A DNA stretch of 60,000 bases from Brevibacillus brevis (GCF_001039275.2 NZ_CP030117.1:205001-265000); one strand, 5' to 3'. Shown: positions 18,793-29,700, numbered from the stretch's first letter. Notes: generated by a model not told the origin, from the sequence alone. Program-made: numbers and translations.

Positions 18793-19040
18793 TGGTTGAT
18801 GCGACGAAGTCAGGGGGTGGCAAAGTGGGTTTTTTATCACGAATCGGAGCCAGTTTTCGCCGTACCGGTGGTTTTTTTAGTGACGTAATGTCCGAGCTAA
18901 AGAAAGTCCGTTGGCCCAACCGTAAAGAATTGACGACCTATACGCTCGTTGTTCTTGTTACGGTTGTGCTCCTGGCAATATTCTTCTTCGTCGTTGATTT
19001 GGGTATCTCGCGCTTGATCGATTTGATTCTAGGAACGTAA
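18792..19040 (+). CDS. secE: Preprotein translocase subunit SecE
   Basis: A single-span membrane protein stabilising SecY. The conserved cytosolic amphipathic helix with ELKKVRWPNRKEL is followed by one transmembrane segment (TYTLVVLVTVVLLAIFFFVV) and a short tail. The start is uncertain: ATG at 18792 overlaps the rpmG stop and gives 82 residues, whereas GTG at 18825 follows GGGGGTGG and gives 71, nearer the 59-residue Bacillus protein. The partner secY lies at 46.5 kb. Confidence 0.93.
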   Translation: MVDATKSGGGKVGFLSRIGASFRRTGGFFSDVMSELKKVRWPNRKELTTYTLVVLVTVVLLAIFFFVVDLGISRLIDLILGT

Positions 19041-19053
19041 TTATGCAAGTCTT

Positions 19054-19085
19054 AGGAGGGACGGACGGTTAACGTCCTGTTGGAT
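19054..19085 (+). promoter_or_regulatory. Ribosome binding site and hairpin before nusG
   Basis: AGGAGGG (19054-19060) lies 25 bases from the nusG ATG, too far for normal initiation. In between, GGACG (19063-19067) can pair with CGTCC (19073-19077) around a GTTAA loop. Folding this hairpin shortens the effective distance to about 10 bases. The site also lies inside a 9-codon reading frame, 19043-19072. Confidence 0.55.
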
Positions 19086-19622
19086 ATGGAAAAAGCATGG
19101 TATGTACTTCATACGTACTCAGGTTACGAAAACAAGGTGAAAACCAATCTGGAGAAGCGACTCGAGTCGATGGGCATGGAAGACAAGATCTTTCGCGTTC
19201 TTGTTCCCACTGAAGAAGAGGTGGAAACCAAGGATGGTAAGAAGCGCACCGTCACGAAAAAAGTGTTTCCTGGATACGTCCTTGTTGAAATGGTGATGAC
19301 GGACGACTCTTGGTATGTCGTGCGCAACACCCCTGGGGTTACCGGCTTTGTCGGATCCACGGGTGCTGGCTCTAAACCGACAGCGCTGCGTCCTGAAGAG
19401 GCCGATACGATTCTCAAGCAAATGGGAATCGAAATTCCCAAGATCAGAGTCGATTTTGCTCTCCGCGATATGGTGCGCGTCACAGATGGTCCGTTTTCCA
19501 ATCGCACCGGGGAGATTATCGAGATTTACCCGGACAGGCAGAAGGTTCGCGTGTTGGTGGACATCTTCGGTCGCGAAACACCGGTAGAGCTAGACTTTAC
19601 ACAAGTTCAAAAATTGGATTAG
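19086..19622 (+). CDS. nusG: Transcription termination/antitermination protein NusG
   Basis: A 178-residue NusG with the NGN domain (AWYVLHTYSGYENKV, then FPGYVLVEM and NTPGVTGFVG) and a C-terminal KOW domain (VRVTDGPFSNRTGEI, GRETPVELDFTQV). In Bacillus it stimulates sequence-specific pausing; in general it couples RNA polymerase to other factors. I chose the ATG at 19086, which matches the Bacillus N-terminus; TTG at 19080 is possible. The spacing to its ribosome binding site is unusual. Confidence 0.96.
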   Translation: MEKAWYVLHTYSGYENKVKTNLEKRLESMGMEDKIFRVLVPTEEEVETKDGKKRTVTKKVFPGYVLVEMVMTDDSWYVVRNTPGVTGFVGSTGAGSKPTALRPEEADTILKQMGIEIPKIRVDFALRDMVRVTDGPFSNRTGEIIEIYPDRQKVRVLVDIFGRETPVELDFTQVQKLD

Positions 19623-19630
19623 GATTCAAC

Positions 19631-19773
19631 TTGAAAAGTATCGCGCTATGTGGTACATTTCATTTTGTTTTAACAATCCCACAACATTAATTGGGGTTTC
19701 TTGCACTCTCACTATAGATCGAAAGTCTTTTACATAGAGACTTTCAAAAAACGGTGGGAGGGGGCATTCCCCC
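19631..19773 (+). promoter_or_regulatory. Leader region of rplK-rplA with promoters and hairpins
   Basis: Two candidate promoters are seen: TTGAAA (19631) with TACATT (19654), spacer 17, and TTGGGG (19691) with TATAGA (19713), spacer 16. Two hairpins follow: GAAAGTCT/AGACTTTC (19721-19745) and GGGGG/CCCCC (19760-19773). L1 represses the L11 operon through the mRNA leader in other bacteria; that role here is inference, and I did not identify its binding motif. Confidence 0.5.
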
Positions 19774-19808
19774 GTAATAACCACATGTGAAGTAAGGAGG
19801 TGTGTTAC

Positions 19809-20234
19809 GTGGCTAAGAAGGTTATCCGCGTAATTAAATTACAAATCCCAGCAGGTAAAGCGAATCCTGCACCTCCAGTAGGTCCGGCTCTCGGTCAAGC
19901 TGGTGTAAACATCATGGGATTCTGTAAAGAATTCAATGCTCGCACTGAAAGCGAAGTAGGTATGATCATTCCGGTGGAAATCACCGTGTTTGAAGACCGT
20001 TCTTTCACTTTTATCACAAAAACTCCTCCAGCTGCAGTTCTGTTGAAGAAAGCTGCTGGTATCGAGTCCGGTTCTGGCGTACCAAACAAAACAAAGGTTG
20101 CTACGCTGAAGCGTGATAAAGTTCGTGAAATCGCAGAACTGAAGCGTCCTGACCTGAATGCTGCATCCGTAGAAGCGGCTATGCGCATGGTAGAAGGTAC
20201 AGCTCGTTCTATGGGTATCGTAATCGAAGACTAA
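19809..20234 (+). CDS. rplK: 50S ribosomal protein L11
   Basis: A 141-residue uL11 with the [18 protein letters not shown] signature at the N-terminus and the rRNA-binding C-terminal domain ending in [13 protein letters not shown]. It forms the GTPase-associated centre and is needed for stringent-response RelA activation. GTG at 19809 follows AAGGAGGTG; ATG/GTG codons further upstream overlap that site. rplA follows after a hairpin. Confidence 0.98.
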   Translation: MAKKVIRVIKLQIPAGKANPAPPVGPALGQAGVNIMGFCKEFNARTESEVGMIIPVEITVFEDRSFTFITKTPPAAVLLKKAAGIESGSGVPNKTKVATLKRDKVREIAELKRPDLNAASVEAAMRMVEGTARSMGIVIED

Positions 20235-20249
20235 TTGTCTTGAGTGCAA

Positions 20250-20273
20250 GGGGGCACAGAGGTTGTGCCCCCC
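20250..20273 (+). other. Strong hairpin between rplK and rplA
   Basis: GGGGGCACA pairs perfectly with TGTGCCCCC around a five-base loop. There is no T tract, so it is not a normal terminator. It may be an RNA processing or stability element that adjusts L11 to L1 output, or part of L1 feedback; both are inference. Confidence 0.6.
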
Positions 20274-20323
20274 TGTCTGTGGGAGGATCAACCGCTACGA
20301 CCACATTGAAGGGAGATTTAATC

Positions 20324-21007
20324 ATGGCGAAAAAAGGTAAGAAATATCAAGAGGCTGTAAAGCTCGTTGATAAAAACAAAGTATACGAAGTAGCTGAAGG
20401 CGTTGAGCTGGTTAAAAAAGCAGCTACAGCTAAATTCGACGAAACTGTTGAAGCAGCGTTCCGTTTGGGCGTAGATCCTAAGCGTGCTGACCAACAAATC
20501 CGTGGCGCAGTTGTATTGCCACATGGTACTGGTAAAGTACAACGTGTTCTCGTATTCGCAAAAGGCGATAAAGCGAAAGATGCAGAAGCAGCTGGCGCAG
20601 ACTTCGTAGGCGATGCAGACATGATCGCAAAAATTCAAGGTGGCTGGTTCGACTTTGACGTTGTAGTAGCTACTCCTGATATGATGGGTGAAGTAGGTAA
20701 ATTGGGTCGTGTACTCGGTCCAAAAGGCCTGATGCCAAACCCTAAGACCGGTACAGTTACTTTCGATGTAACTAAAGCGGTTAACGAAATCAAAGCAGGT
20801 AAAATTGAGTATCGTGTAGACAAAGCGGGTAACATCCACGCTCCTATCGGAAAAGCATCCTTCGATGCTGACAAACTGGTAGAAAACCTGGCTGCTCTGA
20901 CTGAAGCACTGAACCGTGCGAAACCAGCTGCTGCTAAAGGTGTTTACATGAGAAACGTAACCCTGAGCTCCACTATGGGCCCTGGTGTACGCGTAGCTGT
21001 AAAATAA
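20324..21007 (+). CDS. rplA: 50S ribosomal protein L1
   Basis: A 227-residue uL1 of the mobile L1 stalk, and a known translational repressor of its own operon in several bacteria. [20 protein letters not shown] is the family signature in domain II. The true start is ATG at 20324 after GGGAG; the frame is open upstream to 20240, but that part covers the intergenic hairpin and is not conserved. Confidence 0.98.
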   Translation: MAKKGKKYQEAVKLVDKNKVYEVAEGVELVKKAATAKFDETVEAAFRLGVDPKRADQQIRGAVVLPHGTGKVQRVLVFAKGDKAKDAEAAGADFVGDADMIAKIQGGWFDFDVVVATPDMMGEVGKLGRVLGPKGLMPNPKTGTVTFDVTKAVNEIKAGKIEYRVDKAGNIHAPIGKASFDADKLVENLAALTEALNRAKPAAAKGVYMRNVTLSSTMGPGVRVAVK

Positions 21008-21013
21008 TGACAC

Positions 21014-21042
21014 TTGACTTCCTTTACGGGAGTTGTTAAGAT
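21014..21042 (+). promoter_or_regulatory. Candidate promoter of rplJ-rplL
   Basis: TTGACT (21014-21019) and TAAGAT (21037-21042) are 17 bp apart, directly after the rplA stop codon. It would place the start near 21049, at the beginning of the L10 leader. Confidence 0.6.
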
Positions 21043-21048
21043 AGTCCC

Positions 21049-21210
21049 TGTTGATGAAAAGAATATGCCGTAGACAGAAGGTGCGGTGCTTGTGAGAGTA
21101 ACGCTTAATACCCCTCCGAGGCGTGTAATGTACGAATGAGGAAACGCTGTTTTCCTTTGACGATATAGCATTATGCCCTCGTGAGTCTGCGAGGGCATTC
21201 TTCATTTTCT
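21049..21210 (+). ncRNA. L10 (rplJ) autoregulatory leader with terminator
   Basis: The region carries the features of the Firmicute L10 leader: conserved unpaired blocks around GTAGACAGAAGGTG and CTTAATACCCC-TCCGAGG, then a terminator hairpin ATGCCCTCG/CGAGGGCAT (21173-21198) with a T-rich tail. The L10-L12 complex binds such leaders and favours termination, limiting rplJL transcription. Recognition is from memory of the RNA family; a covariance-model search would settle the boundaries. Confidence 0.8.
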
Positions 21211-21237
21211 AGGATTAGAGCACGGGAGGTGTAATCA

Positions 21238-21753
21238 ATGGCAGAAATTCGTCCAACCGTTATTCGTGAAGAAAAGGTACAAGCGATCAACGAAATCGCA
21301 ACTAAGCTTCGCGAAAGCCAAACTACAGTGGTAGCTGACTACCGCGGTCTGACAGTAGCACAAGTAACTGAGCTCCGTAAGCAATTGCGTGAAGCTGGTG
21401 TTGAGTTCCAGGTGTTGAAAAACTCCCTGACTCGTTTGGCTACTGAGAAGGAAAGCCTGACTGAACTGGATCAATATCTGACTGGACCAAACGCTCTGGC
21501 GTTCTCCAAAGACGATATCATCGCTCCAGCGAAAGTTATCGCTGAATTCGCTAAGAAAAACGACAAGCTGGAAATCAAGGGTGGCGTTATCGAGGGTAAA
21601 GTAGTTGATGCTGAGCAAATTAAAGCTCTGGCTTCCCTGCCGAACCGCGAAGGTCTCTTGTCCATGCTTCTTTCCGTCCTGCAAGCTCCAATGCGCAACG
21701 TTGCACTGGCAGTCAAAGCAGTGGCAGAACAAAAAGAAGGTCAAGGCGCGTAA
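21238..21753 (+). CDS. rplJ: 50S ribosomal protein L10
   Basis: A 171-residue uL10, the base of the ribosomal stalk, whose C-terminal helix carries L7/L12 dimers. The N-terminal rRNA-binding domain contains [20 protein letters not shown] and the LKNSLTRLA segment. GGGAGGTG precedes the ATG. Together with L12 it is the expected ligand of the leader directly upstream. Confidence 0.98.
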   Translation: MAEIRPTVIREEKVQAINEIATKLRESQTTVVADYRGLTVAQVTELRKQLREAGVEFQVLKNSLTRLATEKESLTELDQYLTGPNALAFSKDDIIAPAKVIAEFAKKNDKLEIKGGVIEGKVVDAEQIKALASLPNREGLLSMLLSVLQAPMRNVALAVKAVAEQKEGQGA

Positions 21754-21808
21754 TCGTCTGATCGGTTAATGTTTTACAAATACTATTCCTTGAATGGAGG
21801 ATTTACAA

Positions 21809-22171
21809 ATGTCTAAAGAGCAAATCTTGGAAGCCATTAAAGGCATGTCCGTTCTCGAACTGAACGATCTGGTTAAAGCAATCGAAGAAGAATTCGGCGT
21901 AACTGCTGCTGCTCCTGTAGCTGTAGTTGCTGGTGGCGGAGCAGAAGCTGCTGCTGAGCAAACTGAATTCACTGTAAACCTGGTAAGCGGCGGCGCTTCC
22001 AAAATCAACGTAATCAAAGTTGTTCGCGAGCTGACTGGCTTGGGTCTGAAAGAAGCAAAAGACCTGGTAGACAACGCTCCAAAAACACTCAAAGAGGGCG
22101 TTTCCAAAGACGAAGCAGAATCCCTCAAAGCAAAACTCGAAGAAGCTGGCGCTCAAGTAGAAGTAAAGTAA
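21809..22171 (+). CDS. rplL: 50S ribosomal protein L7/L12
   Basis: A 120-residue acidic bL12. It has an N-terminal dimerisation domain, an alanine- and glycine-rich hinge (about residues 33-53), and a C-terminal factor-binding domain with [20 protein letters not shown]. The ATG at 21809 follows GGAGG; an in-frame ATG at 21794 overlaps that site. A terminator follows. Confidence 0.98.
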   Translation: MSKEQILEAIKGMSVLELNDLVKAIEEEFGVTAAAPVAVVAGGGAEAAAEQTEFTVNLVSGGASKINVIKVVRELTGLGLKEAKDLVDNAPKTLKEGVSKDEAESLKAKLEEAGAQVEVK

Positions 22172-22189
22172 GTTAGCTTCCTTTAGGAT

Positions 22190-22222
22190 ATCCCCTTGCC
22201 TGCGGCAGGGGGATTTTCTATA
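22190..22222 (+). terminator. Terminator after rplL
   Basis: An 11-bp stem, ATCCCCTTGCC with GGCAGGGGGAT (one G-U pair), is followed by TTTTCT. The short T tract may allow some read-through to the methyltransferase gene. Confidence 0.8.
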
Positions 22223-22273
22223 AACTTTTGATGATAGAGTTTTTCTTAAACGATGAGGAAGGGTGAATCACAC

Positions 22274-22870
22274 GTGGCAGACCATTACTATACCAATCAA
22301 CCGGGCGCTGCACATGATGAACAGCAATTTACGTTCAAGCTCCGTGGTAATGAATTTCGCTTCATAACGGATGCTGGCGTTTTTTCCCGAGACCGGATTG
22401 ACTTTGGAAGTGTATTGCTCATCGAGAACATGGAAATCGACAGTCATGCGCGTGTACTCGATGTGGGATGCGGGTATGGTCCGATGGGATTGACGGCTGC
22501 CAAGCTTGCTGATCATGGTCGGGTGACGATGATCGACGTGAACGAGCGTGCGGTTAACCTGGCTCGTCGTAATGCAGAAGCAAATGGAATAAAAAATGTT
22601 GAGGTTCGAGTGAGCGATGTCTACAGCGGCGTACAAGGTGAGCAGTTTGATGTCATTCTAACCAATCCGCCGATTCGTGCGGGTAAGGAAATCGTTCATC
22701 GCATTTTTGTAGAAGGATACGACCTGTTGGTAGAAGGCGGAGAAATGTGGGTTGTCATTCAGAAGAAGCAAGGTGCCCCATCCGCATTGAAGAAGCTGCA
22801 GGAAACGTACCGCGAAGTAATAGAGGTAGATCGGGAAAAAGGCTATCACATATTCAGGGCAATCAAATAA
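22274..22870 (+). CDS. Class I SAM-dependent methyltransferase, RsmC-like (YbxB)
   Basis: A 198-residue methyltransferase of the small-domain RsmC family. Motif I is VLDVGCGYGPMGL, the acidic motif II residue lies in VTMIDVNERAV, and motif IV is TNPPIRAGK, typical of enzymes modifying exocyclic amines. By homology it may methylate a guanine of 16S rRNA; this is inferred. GTG at 22274 follows AGGAAGGGTGA; the alternative ATG at 22253 has no site. Its place between rplL and rpoB is conserved in Bacillales. Confidence 0.88.
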   Translation: MADHYYTNQPGAAHDEQQFTFKLRGNEFRFITDAGVFSRDRIDFGSVLLIENMEIDSHARVLDVGCGYGPMGLTAAKLADHGRVTMIDVNERAVNLARRNAEANGIKNVEVRVSDVYSGVQGEQFDVILTNPPIRAGKEIVHRIFVEGYDLLVEGGEMWVVIQKKQGAPSALKKLQETYREVIEVDREKGYHIFRAIK

Positions 22871-23179
22871 GCAAGAAGAAATCATTAGAAAAGTTTTCTT
22901 GACGTGAATAATTGAATGTGGTAGCATTATAAAATGTCAATATGGGATAAATGTCTATTTTTCAGCAATTCCCTGTCTGTCAAGCGTTTCTACTTTTTTC
23001 CTGAGATAGGAATGTTTGCGTGAAAACATGGGAATTCTTTTAAAATAGAGTTTCTCTGGGTTAAAAATGGTTGAAGCTGCTTTAACCCATTTTTATTTTT
23101 AGGCATTCGAATGCGACTGAAAGAAGTTGCCGAATGCCGAGTTTCTATGTGTGAAAACACAACCTGAGGGGTGAATAAG
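22871..23179 (+). promoter_or_regulatory. rpoBC leader region with promoter candidates and attenuator-like hairpins
   Basis: This 309-base non-coding stretch holds TTGACG (22899-22904), 17 bp, TAGCAT (22922-22927), a fair promoter. A weaker one is TTGCGT (23016) with TAAAAT (23041), spacer 19. A perfect 9-bp terminator-like hairpin follows (23057-23100), then a second hairpin, GGCATTCG with CGAATGCC (23102-23138). The left arm of the second lies within a 12-base palindrome, GCATTCGAATGC, so two folds compete. I see no short open reading frame with a good ribosome binding site. Confidence 0.6.
23057..23100 (+). terminator. Terminator-like hairpin upstream of rpoB
   Basis: TGGGTTAAA pairs perfectly with TTTAACCCA around a 15-base loop and is followed by TTTTTATTTTT. 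It could end read-through from rplJL or act as a conditional attenuator of rpoBC. Confidence 0.75.
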
Positions 23180-26100
23180 TTGGCAGGTAAAGTGATTCAA
23201 AGTGGCCGACACCGCCAGCGTCGTACGTATTCACGTATTAACGAAGTGCTGGGCCTTCCAAATCTCATCGAGATTCAACAAAAGTCCTACCAATGGTTCC
23301 TTGATGAGGGGCTCCGTGAGATGTTCCAAGACATTTCGCCAATCCAGGACTTCACAGGTAATCTCGTGCTGGAGTTTATCGACTACAGCTTGGGAGAGCC
23401 GAAGTACGATGTTGACGAGTCGAAAGAACGTGACGTCACCTATGCGGCGCCTCTGCGTGTGAAGGTACGTTTGTTGAACAAAGAGACGGGAGAAGTGAAG
23501 GAACAAGAAGTATTCATGGGGGATTTCCCGCTCATGACCGAAACGGGAACCTTCATTATTAATGGTGCTGAGCGCGTTATTGTCAGCCAGCTTGTTCGTT
23601 CCCCCAGTGTATATTACAACACCAAAGTGGACAAAAACGGCAAGCAGACGTTTACAGCTACAGTAATCCCGAACCGGGGTGCTTGGCTGGAGCTGGAGAC
23701 CGATGCGAAGGACGTTATTTATGTCCGCATCGACCGTACGCGAAAAATCCCGGTAACGGTTCTTTTGCGTGCGTTGGGCTTTGGTTCCGACATCGAGATT
23801 CTCAACTTGCTGGGTGAAGATGAATACATCAAGAACACGCTGGAAAAAGACAATACCGATTCTACGGAAAAAGCGCTTATTGAAATCTACGAGCGTCTTC
23901 GTCCGGGTGAGCCACCAACAGTCGAAAATGCGAAGAGCCTCTTGATCTCTCGTTTCTTCGACCCTAAGCGCTATGATTTGGCTTCTGTTGGTCGTTATAA
24001 AATGAACAAAAAGCTTCATTTGAAAAACCGTCTGTACAACCAACGTTTGGCTGAAACGCTGATCGATACGACAACAGGTGAAATTTTTGCCGAAGCAGGT
24101 CAAATGATTGACCGTCGTGTCCTGGATCGCATCGTGCCAGCGCTGGAAGGCAATGTGGGCTTTATCGACGTTCGCACACATGGCGGTGTACTGGAAGATG
24201 AAGCGATTCATTTGCAATCTATCAATATTTTCTCTCCGATTGAAGATGGCAAGATCATCAAAGTAATCGGAAACGGAAATGTAGATAAGTCCTTCAAACA
24301 TATTACGCCGGCGGACATCGTATCGGCGATCAACTATTTCATGAACCTCCTGCACAGTGTAGGTTCCACAGACGATATTGACCACTTGGGTAACCGTCGT
24401 CTGCGTTCCGTTGGTGAACTGTTGCAGAACCAGTTCCGTATTGGTTTGTCCCGTATGGAGCGTGTGGTTCGTGAGCGCATGTCCATTCAGGATCAAAACC
24501 AAATTACACCGCAAGCTCTCATTAACATCCGTCCAGTGATTGCCTCACTGAAGGAGTTCTTTGGTAGCTCGCAGTTGTCCCAGTTCATGGATCAAACAAA
24601 TCCATTGGCTGAGCTGACGCACAAACGCCGTCTGTCCGCACTCGGACCTGGTGGTTTGACGCGTGAGCGCGCGGGCTTCGAAGTGCGCGACGTTCACCAT
24701 TCCCACTACGGTCGTATGTGTCCAATTGAGACGCCAGAGGGACCAAACATTGGTTTGATCAACTCCCTGTCGTCCTTTGCACGCATCAACGACTACGGAT
24801 TTATCGAAACGCCTCGTCGTAAAGTTGATCCAGAAACAGGCTTCGTGTTGACTGATATCAGCTACTTGACTGCTGATGAGGAAGACGTGTTCAACGTGGC
24901 ACAGGCAAATCAGCCACTTGATGAAGATGGCCGTTTCGTAAACGACATGGTAATCTGCCGTCGTAAAGGTGAGATCTTGAGCGTACCGCGCGACAAGGTA
25001 GACTTCATGGACGTATCGCCGAAGCAGGTTGTATCCGTTGCGACAGCGCTGATTCCGTTCCTCGAGAACGATGACGCCAACCGCGCACTGATGGGTTCAA
25101 ACATGCAGCGGCAGGCCGTTCCGCTTTTGATTCCACAAGCACCGTTTGTCGGTACGGGTATGGAGCATAAAGCAGCGCAAGACTCCGGCGTGGCGATCGT
25201 TGCCAAGCATCCGGGTCAAGTTGAGCGCGTAACGGCTCGCGAAATCTGGATTCGTCGTTACCAAGAAATCGACGGCAGAAAAGTTGCTGGCGATCTCGAT
25301 AAATACAAAATGCACAAGTTTATCCGTTCCAACCAAGGTACCTGCATCAACCAGCGTCCAATCGTAAGCACTGGAGACTGGATTGAAAAAGGCGATATCA
25401 TTGGGGACGGCCCATCCACTGAAAAAGGTGAATTGGCTCTCGGTCGTAACGTAATCGTTGCGTTTATGACGTGGGAAGGATACAACTACGAAGACGCGAT
25501 TCTTCTGAGTGAAAAACTTGTAAAAGATGACGTGTATACGTCTATCCATATTGAAGAATACGAGTCCGAAGCTCGCGACACCAAGCTGGGTCCAGAGGAA
25601 ATCACTCGCGATATTCCAAACGTTGGGGAAGATGCTCTGAAAAACCTGGACGAACGCGGTATCATCCGTGTTGGTGCGGAGATTCAGGACGGTGACATTC
25701 TCGTTGGTAAGGTTACACCTAAAGGGGTTACTGAGCTGACAGCAGAAGAACGCCTCCTGCATGCCATCTTCGGTGAAAAAGCTCGTGAAGTTCGTGATAC
25801 ATCCCTGCGCGTACCACATGGTGGTTCCGGTATCATCGTAGACGTTAAAGTATTTACGCGTGAGAATGGCGACGAATTGCCACCAGGCGTAAACCAACTC
25901 GTTCGCGTTTACATCGCCCAAAAACGGAAAATCTCCGTGGGTGACAAAATGGCCGGTCGACATGGTAACAAAGGGGTTATCGCCCGCATCATGGCGGAAG
26001 AAGATATGCCGTTCCTGCCAGATGGCTCTCCAGTAGAGATCGTACTCAACCCGTTGGGCGTACCTTCGCGTATGAACATCGGTCAGGTATTGGAGACTCA

Positions 26101-26719
26101 CTTGGGTATGGCAGCGAAACTTCTGGGTATCCACGTAGCAACGCCGGTATTCGACGGTGCACGTCAGGCAGAAGTATTCGAAACGTTGGAAGAAGCAGGT
26201 CTGGATCGTGACGGAAAAACGATCTTGTTTGATGGTCGTACAGGTGAACCGTTTGACCGCCGTGTAACGGTAGGTTGCGTGTACATGCTGAAACTGGCTC
26301 ACTTGGTTGACGACAAAATCCATGCTCGTTCTACTGGTCCTTACTCTCTTGTTACGCAGCAGCCATTGGGTGGTAAAGCTCAATTCGGTGGACAGCGTTT
26401 CGGGGAGATGGAGGTTTGGGCATTGGAGGCATATGGTGCTGCCTACACCTTGCAAGAAATTCTTACTGTCAAGTCGGATGACGTCGTGGGCCGCGTGAAA
26501 ACGTATGAAGCGATCGTTAAGGGCGAAAACGTTCCAGAACCAGGTGTTCCAGAGTCCTTCAAGGTATTGATTAAGGAACTCCAGAGCTTGGGTATGGACG
26601 TGAAGATTCTGTCCGGAGACGAGCAGGAGATTGAAATGCGTGAAATGGAAGACGAGGATGAAGGCAACGGTGAAAAACTGAACCTCGTTCTCGAAGGCGG
26701 AAGCTTGAACGAAGAGTAA
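23180..26719 (+). CDS. rpoB: DNA-directed RNA polymerase subunit beta
   Basis: A 1179-residue beta subunit with full conserved blocks. The rifampicin-binding cluster (about 462-490) reads [20 protein letters not shown] with histidine 481, i.e. the susceptible wild type. Later blocks include GRHGNKGVI and [20 protein letters not shown] near the C-terminus. I chose TTG at 23180, seven bases after GAGGGGTG; the in-frame GTG at 23171 overlaps that site. rpoC follows after 29 bases. Confidence 0.98.
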   Translation: MAGKVIQSGRHRQRRTYSRINEVLGLPNLIEIQQKSYQWFLDEGLREMFQDISPIQDFTGNLVLEFIDYSLGEPKYDVDESKERDVTYAAPLRVKVRLLNKETGEVKEQEVFMGDFPLMTETGTFIINGAERVIVSQLVRSPSVYYNTKVDKNGKQTFTATVIPNRGAWLELETDAKDVIYVRIDRTRKIPVTVLLRALGFGSDIEILNLLGEDEYIKNTLEKDNTDSTEKALIEIYERLRPGEPPTVENAKSLLISRFFDPKRYDLASVGRYKMNKKLHLKNRLYNQRLAETLIDTTTGEIFAEAGQMIDRRVLDRIVPALEGNVGFIDVRTHGGVLEDEAIHLQSINIFSPIEDGKIIKVIGNGNVDKSFKHITPADIVSAINYFMNLLHSVGSTDDIDHLGNRRLRSVGELLQNQFRIGLSRMERVVRERMSIQDQNQITPQALINIRPVIASLKEFFGSSQLSQFMDQTNPLAELTHKRRLSALGPGGLTRERAGFEVRDVHHSHYGRMCPIETPEGPNIGLINSLSSFARINDYGFIETPRRKVDPETGFVLTDISYLTADEEDVFNVAQANQPLDEDGRFVNDMVICRRKGEILSVPRDKVDFMDVSPKQVVSVATALIPFLENDDANRALMGSNMQRQAVPLLIPQAPFVGTGMEHKAAQDSGVAIVAKHPGQVERVTAREIWIRRYQEIDGRKVAGDLDKYKMHKFIRSNQGTCINQRPIVSTGDWIEKGDIIGDGPSTEKGELALGRNVIVAFMTWEGYNYEDAILLSEKLVKDDVYTSIHIEEYESEARDTKLGPEEITRDIPNVGEDALKNLDERGIIRVGAEIQDGDILVGKVTPKGVTELTAEERLLHAIFGEKAREVRDTSLRVPHGGSGIIVDVKVFTRENGDELPPGVNQLVRVYIAQKRKISVGDKMAGRHGNKGVIARIMAEEDMPFLPDGSPVEIVLNPLGVPSRMNIGQVLETHLGMAAKLLGIHVATPVFDGARQAEVFETLEEAGLDRDGKTILFDGRTGEPFDRRVTVGCVYMLKLAHLVDDKIHARSTGPYSLVTQQPLGGKAQFGGQRFGEMEVWALEAYGAAYTLQEILTVKSDDVVGRVKTYEAIVKGENVPEPGVPESFKVLIKELQSLGMDVKILSGDEQEIEMREMEDEDEGNGEKLNLVLEGGSLNEE

Positions 26720-26748
26720 GATTCCGGTACCAAGGGAGGTAACGCCCT

Positions 26749-29700
26749 GTGATTGACGTGAACAACTTCGAATATATGAAGATCGGCTTGGCTTCCCCCG
26801 ATAAGATCCGTTCGTGGTCTTTCGGGGAAGTGAAGAAGCCAGAGACGATCAACTACCGCACACTGAAACCGGAAAAAGACGGCTTGTTCTGCGAACGCAT
26901 CTTTGGACCAACCAAGGACTGGGAATGCCATTGCGGTAAATACAAGCGTGTTCGTTATAAAGGTGTAGTGTGCGACCGTTGTGGCGTGGAAGTGACCCGC
27001 GCCAAAGTACGGCGTGAGCGTATGGGGCACATTGAACTGGCTGCCCCAGTTTCTCACATCTGGTACTTCAAAGGGATTCCAAGCCGTATGGGCTTGGTGC
27101 TCGACATGTCCCCTCGTTCCCTGGAGGAAGTAATCTACTTTGCTTCTTACGTAGTAACAGATCCAGGTGACACTCCTCTCGATAAAAAGCAATTGCTCTC
27201 CGAAAAAGAGTATCGCAATTATCGTGAGAAATACGGCCACTCCTTCCAAGCGATGATGGGAGCAGAAGCGATCAAACGCCTGCTTGCAGAAATCGATCTG
27301 GATAAAGACGTGGAAACGTTGAAAGAAGATTTGAAAACGGCACAAGGCCAGCGTCGCAACCGTGCGATCAAGCGTCTGGAAGTGCTCGAGGCATTCCGCA
27401 ACTCCGGTAACCACCCGGATTGGATGGTTCTCGACGTACTGCCGGTTATCCCGCCAGAGCTTCGTCCAATGGTTCAGTTGGATGGTGGACGTTTTGCCAC
27501 TTCCGACCTGAATGACCTGTACCGCCGTGTAATCAACCGTAATAACCGTCTGAAGCGCCTGCTCGAACTGGGTGCTCCTGACATTATCGTACAAAACGAG
27601 AAACGCATGCTGCAGGAAGCAGTAGACGCGCTCATCGACAACGGTCGTCGTGGACGTCCGGTAACAGGACCAGGTAACCGTCCTTTGAAATCTCTCAGCC
27701 ACATGCTGAAAGGTAAACAAGGTCGTTTCCGTCAAAACCTGCTCGGTAAGCGTGTTGACTACTCCGGTCGTTCCGTTATCGTTGTAGGACCTAACCTGAA
27801 GATGTATCAGTGCGGTTTGCCTAAAGAAATGGCACTGGAGCTCTTCAAGCCGTTCGTGATGAAAGAGCTGGTTTCCAAAGGCCTCGCTCACAACATCAAG
27901 AGCGCAAAGCGCAAGGTTGAGCGCGTTCAGCCAGAGGTATGGGACGTTCTCGAGGACGTTATTCGTGAGCACCCGGTACTGTTGAACCGTGCCCCTACCT
28001 TGCACCGTCTGGGTATCCAGGCATTCGAACCAGTTCTGGTTGAAGGCCGTGCGATCCGTCTGCATCCGCTCGTTTGTACAGCGTACAACGCGGACTTTGA
28101 CGGTGACCAAATGGCGGTTCACGTTCCGTTGTCTGCTGAAGCACAGGCGGAAGCCCGTATCCTCATGCTGGCAGCGCAGAACATCTTGAACCCGAAAGAC
28201 GGTAAACCGGTAGTAACTCCATCCCAGGACATGGTGCTTGGTTCTTACTACCTGACACTGGAGCGCGAAGGCGACAAAGGCGAGGGTACGATTTATCGCG
28301 ATCCTCACGATGCGATTGCCGCTTATCAGCAAGGCTTTATCAGCCTGCATACGCGCATCGCACTGCCAGCAAAACGCTTGAGCAAAACCAGCTTTACTGA
28401 GCGTCAAGAGAACGCGCTTCTCGTAACGACAGTAGGTAAAGTAATTTTCAATGAAATTTTCCCTGCAGATCTGCCGTTCATCAACGTACCAACGAAAGGC
28501 AACCTGCAAAACATGGTTCCTGACGAATACTTTATTTTCGATAAAGGTACCAACGTTACAGAGTTCATCAAGAACCTGCCTGATCCAGGCGCGGTGAAAA
28601 AAGGCTTCTTGGGAACCATCATTTCCGAGTGCTTCCGTCGCTTCGGTACGATGAAAACGTCCATGATCCTCGATAGAATCAAGGAACTGGGCTTCACGTA
28701 CTCGACAAAAGCAGGTATCACGATTGCCGTAGCGGACATTGCGGTACCAGGAAAGAAAAAAGACATTCTCGACGCAGCGGATGAAAAGGTTGCAACTGTC
28801 ATGACGCAGTTCCGTCGCGGTTTGATCACCGAGGACGAGCGCTATGACCGCGTAATCTCTATCTGGTCCAAAGCGAAGGATGAAGTAACAGACGTTTTGA
28901 TGAAGTCCATGGATAAGTTCAATGCGATCTTCATGATGGCGAACTCCGGTGCCCGTGGTAACGTATCCCAGATCACTCAGTTGGCTGGTATGCGCGGTCT
29001 GATGGCGAACCCATCCGGTCGAATCATTGAGTTGCCGATTAAATCCAACTTCCGTGAAGGTCTGACGGTATTGGAGTACTTTATCTCCACGCACGGTGCG
29101 CGTAAAGGTCTCGCCGATACAGCCTTGCGTACAGCGGACTCGGGTTACCTGACTCGTCGTCTGGTAGACGTTGCCCAAGACGTGATTGTACGCGAAACTG
29201 ATTGCGGAACAGATAAAGGTATCCGTGTAACAGCAATCAAGGATGGTAAGGAAGAAATCGAGAAGTTGTCTGATCGTCTGGTTGGACGTACTTGCTTCGA
29301 GACTTTGCGCCACCCTGAGACAAAAGAAATCATCGTGCACCGCAATGAGGAGATCTCTGAAGAGGTTGCCGAGTATATCGAAAAAGTAGGAATCACTAAC
29401 GTTTATATCCGTAACGTACTCGCTTGCCGCACCAGCCATGGTGTCTGCAAATTGTGTTACGGACGCAACCTGGCGACAGGAGCCGAGGTGGAAGTGGGAG
29501 AAGCAGTCGGTATTATCGCTGCACAATCCATTGGTGAGCCGGGTACCCAGCTGACCATGCGTACCTTCCATACTGGTGGGGTTGCGGGAGACGATATTAC
29601 CCAAGGTTTGCCGCGTATTCAGGAGTTGTTCGAAGCGCGTAATCCGAAAGGGCAAGCAGTCATCTCCGAAATCGATGGTGAAGTTGTTGATATTCGCGAA

